Origin: Spinellus fusiger
Taxonomy: Eukaryota > Mucoromycota > Mucoromycetes > Mucorales > Phycomycetaceae
Assembly (NCBI GenBank): GCA_025094145.1
Contig: JALLLS010000082.1
Location: 62,001-126,000 of the forward strand
Direction of reading: 5' to 3'
Length of the DNA stretch: 64,000 nt
The notes beneath the pieces were generated by a model. That model made no database searches. It was not told the DNA's origin and was given only the letters and a program-made list of their open reading frames with translations. A program made the translations under genes and the position numbers. This document shows, piece by piece, positions 49,381 to 63,013 of this stretch (within the stretch, counting starts at the first letter, position 1; each line of letters begins with the position of its first letter).

Positions 49381-50459
49381 ACTGTCTTTTTTTGTTATAG
49401 GCATGATAGGATGCCTAATACATAGAACAACATTCCTAAAGTCCCCATCAAATAAAAATAATTAACGAGAATCAGTATGCTGTTCTATACAAATGAATTC
49501 TAAACATCAGGCTCAATACTAAGGTTGGACATAATAGAGTGAAGATGGTAACTTTTATAAACAATAAATTGCCATTACAAATCGGGCACTATTACTGCTT
49601 CCTAACTAAAAAATTTCTCCCCAGAAACTTCTTAGAAGAGAGTGTTTATTGACAGGGTGTAGATCAATTACAAAGGATGACTCTTGCTTGCGTAATCCAA
49701 AGAATGGGTTTGTGCTGACTAAAAGTCATACAGAAATAGGGCTCAGGTAGGCTTATAAACATTTTTATTGAACATGAGGGCAATGGTGCTCTGCTGTTTA
49801 TGAAATAAAGTCAGAGTCAAGTACATGAACAGTAATGACAGTAAAAGATTCTCAAGAAATTAAGGCATTTTAACTGCATCGAATCAATTGATGTTTTGTT
49901 TGTTTGTTTTTAAAAGAAAATAAAATAAAAAGCAACATAAGCGGTGTAGTGAGAAGTTGGTTTGGTGGGAGAAACAATTCAAAGGTTTATATGCTATAAA
50001 GAGCAATAGTCCCAAAAGAAAAAAAAAGAGGCTGGTTAGCGGCTTGGAAGAGATGAGTTAGTTTTGAGCTTTATTTTTATTCTTTGAAATCTTGATGGAA
50101 GCTTTTGTTTGACAAAAATATCATCATTCATCAGATAGCAACATAGAGGTCATTAATTAATCTTGAGAATTCATATATCTTAAGTCAATTGAGTAGGTTG
50201 GGCATATAAAACCTAAGCTATTCAGGTGGTAGGTGTTTTGGTGCTGAAATGAGACACACCTAGCTATTGAATATTCAAAGGATAGATACATCAGATAGCA
50301 TACAGTCATACTCAATTGAATTTAATACCTTTGACAATATATTTTAAGATAAAGTAGATGGGATATGTTCAACATTAAATAAAATACTTCACATTTGAAC
50401 TAGAAGCCTCAAACTTTAGCATACCAAAGCTCAGTATATTTAATTATAGAAAATAAAAT
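46112..50459. other. Gene desert, left part
   Basis: About 4.3 kb without any convincing frame. It holds a (TTGCTG)n run at 49347-49381 and T-run/A-run palindromes at about 49097-49127 and 49243-49264. A plus-strand frame at 48792-48992 of 66 codons is open but shows no family features. Confidence 0.6.
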
Positions 50460-51890
50460 AATAATAAAATAATTAATATTTTGTATGGCCTCCTTTGGCA
50501 TCAATGACTGTCTGGTATCTGTCCATCATACTTTGAATTTATTGTTGTGCAAGTTCAATACAAACTTTCTCCCACTCTTCTGCAAGTAGAGCCTTCAAAC
50601 ACTCAACATTGACAATAGATACCCCTATTTCTTCAATTCATCTTTCCAAGGCCCACTAGAGGTGTTCAATTGAGTTCAAGTCAGGGATTTGTGTGTGATA
50701 GTACTCAAAGAACCCTAATCTGATGTGTCTCTTTCCACCACCTAGCATAGGACTCAGTATGGTAGTCAGCACCCTCTTCTTAGAACAAAAACTCATGGGC
50801 CAAATCCGCCTGACCAAAAACAACTCCAGAGCATGACACCACCGCAACTAAACTTTGTTGTTAGAACAATATACAGTCCCATGTAATGACTAAACAAAAA
50901 ATCAATTATCTTATTTTTTCTTTTGAAAAATAAAGGCATATCTATCAGTCTAAGATGTTCATAATAAAAGGTTCATGGAATAACACAGGAATTAGAGCAG
51001 GTTTTCTTTAAATGATTTTTTATATTCTTATTATAATGATATTGTTCAGTACTTTATAGTAAAACCTTTATTTTCAATCATAACAGAGCACCTTCTTGGA
51101 AGAGCATGGTTTAATTGAGGTCCTCCTGCAATTTATGAAACCAAAAAAGAAAGTATTTGGCAAGTACATTGATACAATTGTCTTGATAAACTGATCTCTC
51201 CAAGAGTACAAGAAGTCTTACACCCTAACACCAAAATCAACCCTAAACCATGACTGAACCCTTGCCATACTTGTATGTATGATGTGTATGATGCTCTTTA
51301 TACCTTTCACCTTTCTTCTTGATCACTCTAGTCCCTTTATCATTGCCTATAACTGTAAAGCGAGATTCTTCAGACAAAAAAAGGTTACTCCACCTCTCCA
51401 CTGGCCAACTAAACTTGTTTTTTACACTATTCTAATTGTCTTTGCCTGTAAGTGTCATGCCAGGTTGTCTTGATAGTGAGCACGAAAACCCCCGAGTTTA
51501 TTAATGTAATTTGGAAATGTGCTATGGCAAATATCCACGTCTGCATCATTTATATTTTTCAAATGATATACAATTGTTTGCATAGGGTTTCTTCGAATTG
51601 ACAAAACTATTACCAGTCTTGAAGTAGATGAAACCTTTTCAGGTTTTCCTATATTCATTCTGAGTTGATGTGTGCCTTTCTTTTTTATACAATAGGACAC
51701 CCCTGCCCACTGTGCTCTTTGGGATGTCAAGATCATCAGCAGTTTTTTTAATAATTAGCATGTCTTTTTCATTGTCCTATGATTTGACCTCTAATAAACA
51801 TAGTATTCTCTCTTCTTTTGATGGGACTATCTTCATGTCCTTGGCTAACATTTGGCTGATTTTCATTGCTTGAGGTCATCTTTTGAATAA
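50460..51890 (-). mobile_element. Tc1-like transposase relic
   Basis: The minus strand reads a degraded Tc1 transposase from about 51880 downwards. MTSSNENQPN opens it, then SIRRNPMQTI and FPNYINKLGGFRAH of the helix-turn-helix region. WPVERW, SEESRFTVIGNDKG and YGKGSVMVWG follow near 51400-51250, and HTQIPDLNSIEHL ends it near 50670. The first catalytic Asp (normally SDESRF) is read as Glu. Many stops and shifts occur. I could not find matching terminal repeats, so the edges are approximate. Confidence 0.8.
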
Positions 51891-52009
51891 GTTATAAAAG
51901 AAAAGAAAAAGACTTTTATTTTTGAAGAATAAAAAATAAACATTTATCTTTTGTCTAGTCACTTATTGCATGGAACTGTAGTTAGGATCATGGCGTTCTC
52001 TAACTTTTC

Positions 52010-52540
52010 TGATGACATATTTCCATTGGTTTTTTTTCCAACTGAAATGTTCCCTAGCCTAACGAAGCCGTTTCTCTTTGTGTTTTTCATTTAGAACTGG
52101 CTTGTGAGCTGGAGAAAATGATCCGAACCCTAACTGATTACAGTAACTGATAATGGTGTTCATATATACATCCTCCTGAATCTTCAACATTCCCAATTTT
52201 AGTTGATCGTAGGAGGCAAATGGGTCCTTTCCAATGACCTTTTCCAGGTGTCCAAGGTCCCTTTCACTGGCCTTTATTTTTTTTTAGGTTTTCCATGACT
52301 CTTCAAACGTAATGGTGACCTATTTCTTTTTTTTTTTTTTGGTATTTCTGATACTATTTTGAACTGGGGGCCAATTCATCAAAACTATGCTTGCAATGAC
52401 AGTCAACTTTAATCTAGCCGTAAACAGACAATAAGTGCCCTATGATTCTCTATCTTTTGCTTTATCCTATTCTTCGCAAATGTGAGGTTTTGAATATCTA
52501 TCTGACATGGTGTGTTGATTTAACACTATTTAGAAAGAAA
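52010..52540 (-). mobile_element. Second Tc1-like transposase relic, N-terminal half only
   Basis: The minus strand reads ISYCNQLGFGSFSPAHKPVL, then NEKHKEKRLR, a stop where Trp is usual, AREHFSWKKNQWKYVI. This is the DNA-binding half of a Tc1 transposase from a different subfamily than its neighbour. It breaks off just before the catalytic WSDESRF block, and the missing half is not found to the left of the neighbouring element, so it is a truncation rather than a simple nested insertion. Confidence 0.72.
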
Positions 52541-55500
52541 GGGTGTTTTATTCAAAAAGAAAAAGAGTATTTTTATTATTAAGTTTTCGGCAAGTATTAA
52601 ATTCAATTGTGTGAGACTATAATACAATTCATTTCATCGCTTCAACCAAAGATTGTGATGCAACTACAAAAAAATACGACAAGTAGCCCAAAGCTATTCA
52701 TTAGTCTAATAGTTTATAGAATATTCCATGTTGTTTGTTAAATCTTATTTTAATTGATAGTATGAATGGTAAAGAAGAAAGACAACTTTTTGTAAATACG
52801 CTGGAATTTATTTTAAAGATCTGTGAATAATATGGAAATGGTGGAAATACCATTTTCCGATTTTTTCACTTTTTTCTTGTTCACTGGTATGGTGTGTAGC
52901 ATTTTATTTTCAATGTAATTCCCAAATCTTGAACTTGGCATAAAACTTGAAAAATTCTACATAGCTAGGCTGATATTTATACTACATTATTATTAACAGG
53001 ATTTTCAGTAACTTCATAAGTGAAACGGTTCATAGACTGTACCACTATCATTAATAAGAAACTCTGTATGTATTAAATAATTTTATTGAACAACATTGGT
53101 GTCTTTTTTGAATACAAGTTTGGTGCCATTGCTACTCATCAGCCTAAAATTTGAACTCGTAGATATCAAAGTTAAACATTGCTATTTACAACTGAGAGTA
53201 TCGGGTCCATCTGAAACTTTTGTTCTTATTCCATCGACCCTTTATAAACTATTCAATGGCTGACAGGAGTTGATAAATATTTAAGCTGGGAAGAATGTTA
53301 GATTTAACGCAAGAGACCAGTATGGAATTTATATCCTGAGAAAGCATATAACTGGTCCGAGAAATATAGACTAGCATTTTTTAGTTAAATTTTTATAAGA
53401 AAGAATAACCAAAAACCTCCGTTAATAACACTAGCTCGATGAATGCTCTTATCTATGATGATTTTAATCTTTAATACATCATTGTTTTTTTCCTTGTCAA
53501 AGAATGAGCAAATATGAAAATGTGTCTTGCATATGACAATAATGCATAGAGCCGACATAGTTAGTATTTGCTTATACTCTTCTTACTATGCCTACTATAA
53601 ACTCGCTTATAGATAGCCACCCAAAATATTTATCATTAATATGGAGATGTATTCTTTACTCATTAGACCTTTTCACTTTTTTGATAAATCATACCCTAGC
53701 CATTCTCATGATAGGTATCTACACTAAGACAAGCGAATCCTTGACATTTATTTAAAAAAAAAAAAAAACTCAGACTCAGACTCAGACTCAGTATTTTTTG
53801 TCTGTATTTTCATATTTCATATTCATCTTGCTTTACACTATTTTCTTCAGAAATTGATCCAATAGTTATGGAAAAGAAAGTAATTTGATCAACTCTTTAA
53901 AATAAAGGCTTTAAACATTTATGAAATAGTCAAACTGTTAAATTAGCTAGTAAGGTGGCTATGATAGGATACACCCTTCTTTCAGGGAAATACTTACCTC
54001 AGCATATGTACTTAGTCCCTGTTTTCTTTTGAAGGGCTCACACAATGAAAGGCAACAACTTGGTTAGTATACAATGATTTCATAGAGAATAGGTTAATCT
54101 TTGAAATAGAGTATAATGATTAAATAACTTCTATGTTCTTGTTTCTTTCTACTTCCAATGATATATTCTATACTTTAAACAGCAACACTATTATACAGTT
54201 TACATAAAGAGAGTCTATTGGTTTTCTATATACAATACTCTTCGGCGTATCGTATTTTTTGTTGCAAATCTATATTCTTCTCAGACGGTTTGAATTGATT
54301 CGAGAAAATTCGAAATTATCCCCTGTCCAAACTTATGGAGATATAAAAAAATATGTTGCAGTGAGACTGAGAACTCATGCGCTAACCTTGTTTAGACAAC
54401 GTAAATGAAAAAAAAATGAAAAAAAAACTACTATGTAGATTGCTATTGGATTTTTCTCGTGTAAAATGTAACGAATAACTTAGACAAACATTCTTGGTTT
54501 AATGTCTTATTCTTCATGTTAGTATTTTAGTTTCATAAGTGTGCTGTAGTATTATTTAGCGAAACGGTGAATAAATAAATAAAACTCATGTAGACATTTA
54601 TCGTTAAGGATATACGTATGTTGGCCATGAATTGCTACTCTAAGCATTGTAGTATCAAGACATGTTATTTGTAATAGATATGGAGAGTATATTAGTAAAA
54701 GAACGTTAATCCTCTTGTGGTTGACAGAGTGGACCTAATAATCATTAAACGTAATTTTAATGTCACAAGACTTCAAGCATGATATAAAGATCAAACATAT
54801 TCACAATGGCATACATATAAATTTAATTAAAAACCATCACTTGCTCTCAATTATTTTGGCTATCGACTAACTATTTTTGAGTGAGGAGGGGATTTACAAG
54901 TTCTCAGGTCAGTCTGACCTGATTTAAAGACGATTCATAACCTGACAAAATGTTGTCCCGGAGATATATTTGACTGGTTCATTTAAACTTCAAGAGTTGT
55001 ATTTTTTTTTAAAAAAAAAATCTATAGGCAAAATTATGCATTAACTCTCAAATGTCAAACAGTGTGCTACACAAGTGATTCGAATTACAGCTCTATGAAT
55101 GGTTTATGCATACGATTTAAAATATGTATTCAGATAAGAAACATTAGTCGGGTTACTGTTTTAAAAATAAAAGAGTGGGCTTTTTATCTTTAGGTGTATG
55201 GTTATTATTTATATCCTATGAAAGTATCAAATGAAAATAGATTGATCCAATAGAAAGTATTATACTACAACATTATTTGGTACTAATGCTAGACCTTAGA
55301 CAATGGGTTTGGAGTATTATACTTTCTTGTGATAGTATTAGTACACACTTGTCTATTTAAGGTTTATCTTATTGTGAGAAAAACACGAGAAACCAGGGAA
55401 TATGTTCATACGGCTAGACCTAGTAACAGTGAATGCATCAAGTGGTTCTGACACGACTTGGCTATTCATTGATAAATACTTCCAACACCTACCTTCAAGG

Positions 55501-58500
55501 TCTATTCATGGGGTGTTGCCATAGTATTACGGGCAATAGTATCAGTGGAGACTTCTCAGAGTGTATTATCATCTAACTATTTTCTATGAAAATATAAAGA
55601 TAAATGAAAATGCAGAAGACCCCATACTATTAGACTTTATACATGTCATGTATAGCCAGATGAAAGACAAAATCAGACCATTCAATAGGTATTAATTTAA
55701 TATTCAAGTGCTAGTTAGTGTGGAGTCATCGGACAGAAAAAATTCCCTTTAACAGTAGAAGGATAAGCCTACGATTCTGCAAACAACAGCATTACTTGAG
55801 CAATGTATCAATAAATAGACCTTGGCATAGATATGAATAAATTTAAAATTGACTCATATTTCCGGTGAAATTCATTTATCTGTACTTGCTGCTTTCCATT
55901 GATTGAACTATAAAAGACTACATGTACAATGTCACGCAGCGTGGTTCTATGCATTCCTATGGCAGTATTACTGATATATTCTTTTCTTAATTCTCGGATA
56001 TTCAATACCTCTATTGCATACCATCCTTACCTCAATAGCTGATCTTACTCTTGGAAATCAACCAATTAAATGGGGGTATTTATAACATCTGCTGGATGTT
56101 TATTACTATTACCTATTATCCTGTAATGCATCATCGATAAATGTTGATTCTTCAGTCTCATTTACATCATCATACTTTTTATTATTATTAATTATAAGTT
56201 ATTATATAATTCATAGTGAGAGAACAAGCCTTAAGACTTTACTATAGGACATCTGCTTTCTATTGAAATTACAATACAGTGAAAGACTTCAACAGAGATT
56301 ACAGCCACTGCTGTGACCCAACCTTAATTTCTTGGGTATTTAAACATCGACACAATTAAAGTTTCTATTATTTACAGTGCTTTAGCCTAAAATAAGACAC
56401 ATCAAAAAATGAATGTGACAATGCAACTTGTAGACTGTAGACACCAAAAAAAAGGTGATAGACAAAAATACAGAAATGTTCAGATACTCACCATGTACCT
56501 TGGATGAGTGTATATATCATTAAAAAAATAGTATTATTTTTCTCAGTTGGTGGACAACTGTTAGTGGATAAGGAACTCTTTCTTTTATAGCGAGTGGAGA
56601 GAATCTTTGCATCTGAACAGAAGTAGTGTAGGCTTGTTAGTTTTTATATTATTATTATTTTATATTATTATTTATTTATGGGTGGCAATGTGAGATATTA
56701 CATCTTTTTATAAAAGACATTAGAATGGAATGAATAATGACTCTATAGCTAAGAATACTTTGTAGACTCTCTACTAGCAGCTCAATGACACAGTGTACTA
56801 TACAAAAAAATCATTGCCTCATGTCTTCTAAATTGTCTCATTTTAGGTTAAAGTATTGTAAAAAAGCCAGATCAGTTGGAAAGACTCTAAATGACTGTAT
56901 TGATGTCATATCAATATACTAAGGCATATCTGTTAATATACCAACAAGATGGCTTTGTTAATTAATACTTTAAACTCTATGGATGATCCTTTATCATTGA
57001 ACTTTTACTGAAAGAGCATTTCAGAAGCACAAAAAACTAGTGTAGAAATTGAACCTTGAATTAAAGATTGATATCTACAACTGTTGGACATGGGATATCA
57101 TGTACGCATTGAAAATTTTAACTATTTGTAAAGTATTTTGAATGTAACAGTTAAAAAAAGAAAAAGGGTACTTTGTAAAATGATGAGTTTTGATAAGAAC
57201 AGGCGAACACTTTATTCTTGAAATCTATTCACAAAAACTTAGTAGTGCTAAGGTTGTATACTTATTATTTCTTAATACCTCTACTACGCAAAAATTATAA
57301 ATCATAATGGCATCAAGTGATAGTCATATACTAAAATTCATTATGGCTTTCAATTATTTTTTTTCTCATTCAAACATGTAGGGATGGAATGAACCAGATA
57401 AATTTAACTCTGATCTTTTTGTATAGTTTGAGTTGACGCTATTTTTATGCGCTCATAAGCTTTCTATAATGTTTGAAACAAAGAGTTGTAAAGACAACGC
57501 TATCTCCTTTACAATAACCTCTTTATCCGTAGTTGAAATGCAATACTGTAAATTACCAGGTTAATTTTGGTATAAAGAGTGCCTCTAACTTTATTTTAAA
57601 CTTGGGTAAATGTCTAATGTACACTCTTATCTTATGGTTACAAATGTCCCTTTCTCCCTTTTCTAGCCAGAATAGACTAACCCTGAAGTTATGTTATAAA
57701 TGACTGCTCCTTATACTAGAAAGAATACCATAATACTCCTTTGGTCAGTTGAACATTCAGACAAGCTTTCTTTCACATACTTTTCATAGACAGGTTGAAT
57801 CACCAAAACGTGTACCTGCATGGATGAGCTGTCTGATGTTTCCTAGGCCATTAATCAATACTATAACCCTTCATTACTGATAATTGCTAAAGTTTAATTT
57901 TTTATATGTGATTCCTGTCAGCTCTTGTTTATTCTATTCAATAACTTCTTTTACTCGTGACTAATCTAACAAAGATGGTATCATTAACATATCTCAACTC
58001 ATTTATCTCGTATTTCCAAAGATGTTTTTTTTCTGAGAATTCTAATGAGTGCCAAATTTCTTATTTATATTTGCTTGGCATCTTGGGATTTTATATTGTA
58101 CTGGATTTTTGTTTATGTCTTGCAAGTGCTACTACTACTGCCACTTATTTAAAATGGGTTGACACAAACATTTCGTTATTTCCATCCTGCCTATTGCCTA
58201 TTGCCTATTGCCTATTTTTATTATTTCCCAGTGTCTATAACTAATTTCCTATTTTATTTTTGCTTCAGTGACTAATGATAATCATCCCATCATTATTTCC
58301 ATATTCAGAGGTATAGTGCAATGCTACTTTTTTGTTTCTTATAGGCAACTATAAGGTTTCAAGGTGCAATTAGCAATATACCAAAGAATGAACTATTTTG
58401 AACTGCACATAGACTCCGTATTCAAGATCAGCGTGATGTGTCTTCATTTCTTTGTTTTAATAACCGATCTAAAAGAAGTAGTCTGCTGCTTCATGAAGAA

Positions 58501-58907
58501 GAGATTGGGAAAAAGAGTGGTTGCACGACACATCTGGCAGGTCATCATAATTGACAAAGTTAGTAGCTAGATATATATATTTATAAAAAAATGTCTAGAC
58601 CAACCAAAAATGGTTCTTTTTAAAAGAAAGTAACCTAAACTGTCATAATAATGTCTAGTTCATTTCATATGCTATTCTCTACAGTCTATCAGTGTTGTCT
58701 TTAGACGATAACAGTAATAAGACTATGAAATAGATGAACGAGTATAGACCAAGTAGTGTGAAATGAGAAATGAAATATAAACAATGTGACTGCTTTTTAA
58801 ATGAGATATACGTCATCTCAATCTTCTCATTGTCAACTGGGTGCATTTAGCATTTTAGCATTTTGCAACCAAAATGTGTATGATTTATGTGAGTTTACCA
58901 ATAAGCT
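52541..58907. other. Gene desert, right part
   Basis: About 6.4 kb of AT-rich sequence with no convincing gene. It holds a short (CTCAGA)n run at 53769-53791 and T-run/A-run palindromes at about 53752-53767 and 54999-55020. Open frames near 57957 and 58364 are AT-rich and unlike proteins. Confidence 0.6.
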
Positions 58908-59597
58908 ATGCTCGTCTCACCCATCTTCGTCACTGACTACAAAAGCCTTACCTTTGACTTTGAAGACTTTATAAAAAATGAACTTGGACTAGATTTAAAT
59001 AACCAAGTGAAGAGAGAAGGTAGCTTTCTATAGAGTAAAAAGGCAGAGATTAAAATTTCATAGATGAACCCATCTGTAAATACTACCTGAAGGGTGCCTG
59101 TACAAAGGGTACCAATTGCCAATTCAGACACAAGGGATATGACAGAGACAAGTCAGTTGTCTGTAAGCATTGGTTGCGTGGTCTCTGCAAAAAAGGAGAT
59201 AGTTGTGAGTTTCTTCATGTATTCAACATGAAGAAGATGCCAGAATGCTGGTTTTACTCAAAATACGGTGAATGTTGCAACGGTGACGAATGCATGTATC
59301 TTCATATCGATCCTGAGAGCAGACAAAAGGAGTGCCCGTGGTATGCTCGAGGATTCTGTAAACATGGTGAGTATGAGTATGAGTTAATAGGCATATACAT
59401 TTGCTTACACGCACGCTCACCTCCAATCACATGCATGAAACAGGCCCAAATTGTCGTAATAAGCATGTACGAAAACTTGTGTGTCAAAACTACTTGACAG
59501 GATTCTGTCCCGATGGCTTGAACTGTGTCAATGGCCATCCCAAATATGAACTACCAGTATTGCACATGACAGAAAATAACTTTGAAGACAGACAGAT

Positions 59598-59629
<32 letters not shown>

Positions 59630-59799
59630 AACAACAACAGCAGCAGCAGCAGCAGCAGCAGCAGGACGATGAATCAAGGCCCTCCATGAATAGACCGCCC
59701 AATGGCTTCTATCGACGTATAGAAGATGTAACATGCTACAAATGCGGACAGCAAGGACATTATGCAAATAAATGTGGCCAAGGAAGAGGGGCAAAGTGA
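58908..59799 (+). CDS. YTH1: CPSF30/Yth1, cleavage and polyadenylation factor zinc-finger subunit
   Basis: My model has three exons, 58908-59019, 59064-59366 and 59444-59799, giving 256 aa. The start MLVSPIFVTDYKSLTFDFED fits the family's N-terminus. All five CCCH fingers are present: CKYYLKGACTKGTNCQFRH, CKHWLRGLCKKGDSCEFLH, CWFYSKYGECCNGDECMYLH, CPWYARGFCKHGPNCRNKH (split by intron 2) and CQNYLTGFCPDGLNCVNGH. A run of 22 glutamines (59599-59664) follows, then a CCHC zinc knuckle CYKCGQQGHYANKC. By family it binds the AAUAAA signal and bridges the 3'-end processing machinery in the nucleus. The knuckle is typical of animal CPSF30 and absent from yeast Yth1. Confidence 0.94.
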
Positions 59800-61046
59800 G
59801 GAAAATGAAGACATAAAAAATTAAGACGACTTGGCACAAACAAGTTATACATAAGAAATTCAATAGTAGAAGACTAGAGTAGAAATATTCGGGAGGAATG
59901 CACTAAGCAGTACATCTTTAACTCTTTCTTTTTTTTCTTTCTTTCTATCACTGGAAGCAATTAAACAGGGGGCAAACAAGGTAAGATAGAATAATGGCCT
60001 TTTCTTGTGCTTGTGCTTGTGCTTGTGCTTGTGCTTGTGCTTGTGCTTGTACTTGTATTTTATGTTCTCTTACTTTTCGTGCATTTTATATTTCAAGGGT
60101 GTGCATTTTATATTTCAAGGTAGCGAACCCCAAGTCGACTAATTGTTTAGGCTTTGCTCTTATTTTTATTCTGCAGTTTTATCTGTGTAGGGTAATAAGA
60201 AAACAATAATAAAGATAAAGATAAACTCTACATTATGAACCAGAAAGAAGTCTGTCACTTGTTGATCCTGGCCTGTATAGATCTGACCAACATAGGCCTT
60301 AATAAAATAGGAATGATCAAGTAGAAGAGTACAGAGCATAAGTACCCTTCATCATTTAGTCTCACACATAAAATGCTTTAACCGAATGAGTCTACAACAC
60401 AGTGAGGCAGTCAAGTACGCAGCTGTTCCACCTGAAAGACACAGGGCTTACGCTAAATGGACCAAAGAAAAGAGCGGGAGTTTCCTACGATAACCATTTG
60501 CAAAAGTCCGTTTTCGATCGTCGGAGGCACCAACCACTGAAGAGAGAGTATAATTGGAACATTGAAACCCTGTCTATGTTCTCGGCCCATCTCCAACAGA
60601 CCAAAAGTGGGCTATTAGAGCTCTTTACTTACTGATAAACTCTTCCAGAGTAGAAGAAAAAGAAATCTAAAGGTTTATCATGGACCCCAAAAAAAAAACT
60701 TTGAATTGTTTATTAATCCCTTAATAAGTATCATACAATTGAAATCAATTAAAGAAGTTCACGGCAAAGTAGCAAATGATAGTAATTCCTGCAGACATCG
60801 GAGTCCTTTTTGGTACCGCATTTCATCTCATGATGATAAGCCCAGACTATTATCAGTAATAAATAGTTAGCAACTCTACACTATACCATGGTCTCTCTTC
60901 CACAATACTATTTCTTTATAAAAATAAAAATAAAAAGATAGACACTCTTTTTATATTATTTTTGAAAATTATCCTTGATTTTTGTCATTATTACTGTAAG
61001 TGTAATAGGCGTAGTATTTTGTATTGACAATTTTCTCCAGGAAAAT
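59800..61046. other. Spacer with hexanucleotide repeat and an unexplained open block
   Basis: A (GCTTGT)n run lies at 60006-60050. A plus-strand frame at 60402-60635 (77 codons; HLKDTGLTLNGPKKRAG and DRRRHQPLKREYNW) has less AT bias than its surroundings and could be a small gene or relic, but I do not recognise it and see no clear introns. Confidence 0.4.
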
Positions 61047-62373
61047 ATGTCTTGTATCAATAAAACATTACACCATCCCTCTCTCTCCACCTTTGTCAGT
61101 CAGAACCAAATGTTTGCTATAGCGAGCCTCAGTCAAGAGCCAATAGATGATGCTATACTAGGTAGATATTTCATAACTGTAGAACCCATCTAATCACTCC
61201 AAAGATCTAGTTACCCAAGAATTCATGTCAATAATTCCATGTCAGATGGATGATCTGTCTTTTTCAAAACATCCAAAACAACCTTCTGTTAAAGTAGAGA
61301 GACAATGTTTCTCTTCTAGCCATGATCTTCCTTCTCCTCCACTCTCATCTTCTGATACTCAGTATCTCTCAAATTATACAAACATCACCAAATCAGGAAC
61401 ATCGTTACCTTTGCGGGACTTTATTGCCTCAGTAGTGAAGCGCTCACAAACTACAATGGGCACATTACTAAGTTCACTTGTCTATGCTCACAGATTAAGA
61501 TTGAAACTATCAAGATCCTCAAAAGGTAAGAAGGCTATGTTTGTCCTGTGCTATTTTGAATTGATTCTTATCTATTATAATTAGGCATGAAGTGCACTCA
61601 CCACCGCATCTTTCTAGCAACCCTCATTACAACTACAAAATACCTTCATGACACTGCACCTAGAAACAAGTATTGGGTCTGGTATGCCCAGCTTTTTTCT
61701 GCTGTGGAGATCAGTCTAATGGAACGACAATTACTGCAGTTATTGGTATGTTATGCCAAGTACCAGCATTATTATTTACATATATTTTTAGGAGTATAAT
61801 TTAGAAGTTTCTACCGACAGTTTTAATCAAGTGGCTCTTCATGTTTTACAATTACGAAATTATACTTCATTAAGAAATCCAAAGGCGTATGGATCTTACA
61901 CCTTGGAAAGCATTCAGCCTTCAGACACACATTCGCAGCGCCTACCATCGCTTGCTACGTTTCTTCAGAAAAACAATGTGCCCACTGAATTGGGCAAACA
62001 TTGCTATTGGCCCACGCCCTCTTTCGAGAGAACTCTTCCCATGCCTTCTTCCTCTTCCTCCTCCTCTTCCGATTCTTCTTTTGATTCTTCTTTTGATTCT
62101 TCTTTCTCCTCCAACAAATCTCGTTACACGCACCCATCACCTCCATACCCCACTCCACAAAACAACCTTTATGAGTATAGACTTGGCTATCCATGCAACA
62201 CCGCATTTAAAGAAGAAATAGCACCAGAGACAAGATCACCAAAAAACAATGCTTCTGATCAACTGGTGACAGACTGTCGATCACAATCAGACTACTGTCT
62301 ATTTTACGATTTAGCCCCTCAGCACTACATGCGGCTAGCCCATAGTCAGTATTATCAAAAAGACAACATTTAA
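61047..62373 (+). CDS. Pcl-type (Pho85) cyclin
   Basis: My model has four exons, 61047-61161, 61220-61525, 61585-61745 and 61792-62373, giving 387 aa. The cyclin box reads LPLRDFIASVVKRSQTTMGT, then SSLVYAHRLRLKLSRSSKG, MKCTHHRIFLATLITTTKYL, then DTAPRNKYWVWYA and MERQLLQLLEYNLEVS. These are the Pcl1/2 cyclin signatures, split by introns at the usual helix borders. The C-terminal 190 residues are low-complexity, with a Ser run followed by SSFD repeats, and lack known motifs. By family it pairs with a Pho85-like kinase in cell-cycle or polarity control. The first ATG of exon 1 is taken as start; the short exon 1 carries FAIASLSQEPIDDAIL. Confidence 0.86.
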
Positions 62374-63013
62374 ATTCCCATGCTCAGATACTATCAGCCT
62401 GTACTATTCTACACTGGTGCACTACTGTCTCCAGGAGAAAAAAAAGAAAAAGAAAAGAAAAAAAGAGAGAGAGATGACTAGTACACCCACCCACTTCTTA
62501 TTTGTCGGCCTTTAAAAGTAGATCACCTATTTAAAACTTTCTTATTGTTTTGTATTTACTCTATAAATTACTTGTTAAAGAAGTGCTCTTTACTATCACT
62601 CTAGCACCAAGACTACTGCTTCTGTAAGCAAGGAAATGAACATAAATCTTTCTCTCTCTTTCTCTCTCTCTCTCTTTATATTTTTATATATCATCTTTAA
62701 TGTGTATTTATAAAACTAAATAATAAAAACAATTCTAATAATTAAAAAACAATTTAAAAAACTAAAACATGGACTAAGATATTTAATATTAATTATAAAA
62801 ATAATAAAAAAGCCTATACCATTTCATTACTGAGACAATAGGTGCACCAGGATCAATAGACTAAAGATACACATAAAGAGATATATAAAGATATACATGT
62901 ACATTTATATTTACATTTACATAAAACACAGGAAAGTAAATAAAAAAAATAAGAAAAAAGAAAAAGAAGGGAAAAAATAGTCTATGTACAAGTAAATGGT
63001 TTGATGAAATATG
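62374..63013. other. Convergent 3' spacer, no gene seen
   Basis: This stretch lies between the 3' ends of the cyclin gene (+) and the forkhead gene (-). It is AT-rich with CT-rich runs near 62650-62676. Possible polyadenylation signals (AATAAA, 62720-62725) are present. Confidence 0.5.

Noticed and set aside
57957..58244. 95-codon frame with hydrophobic stretches
   Set aside because: AT-driven composition, no start context and no family match; repeated TATTGCC units near its end suggest chance.
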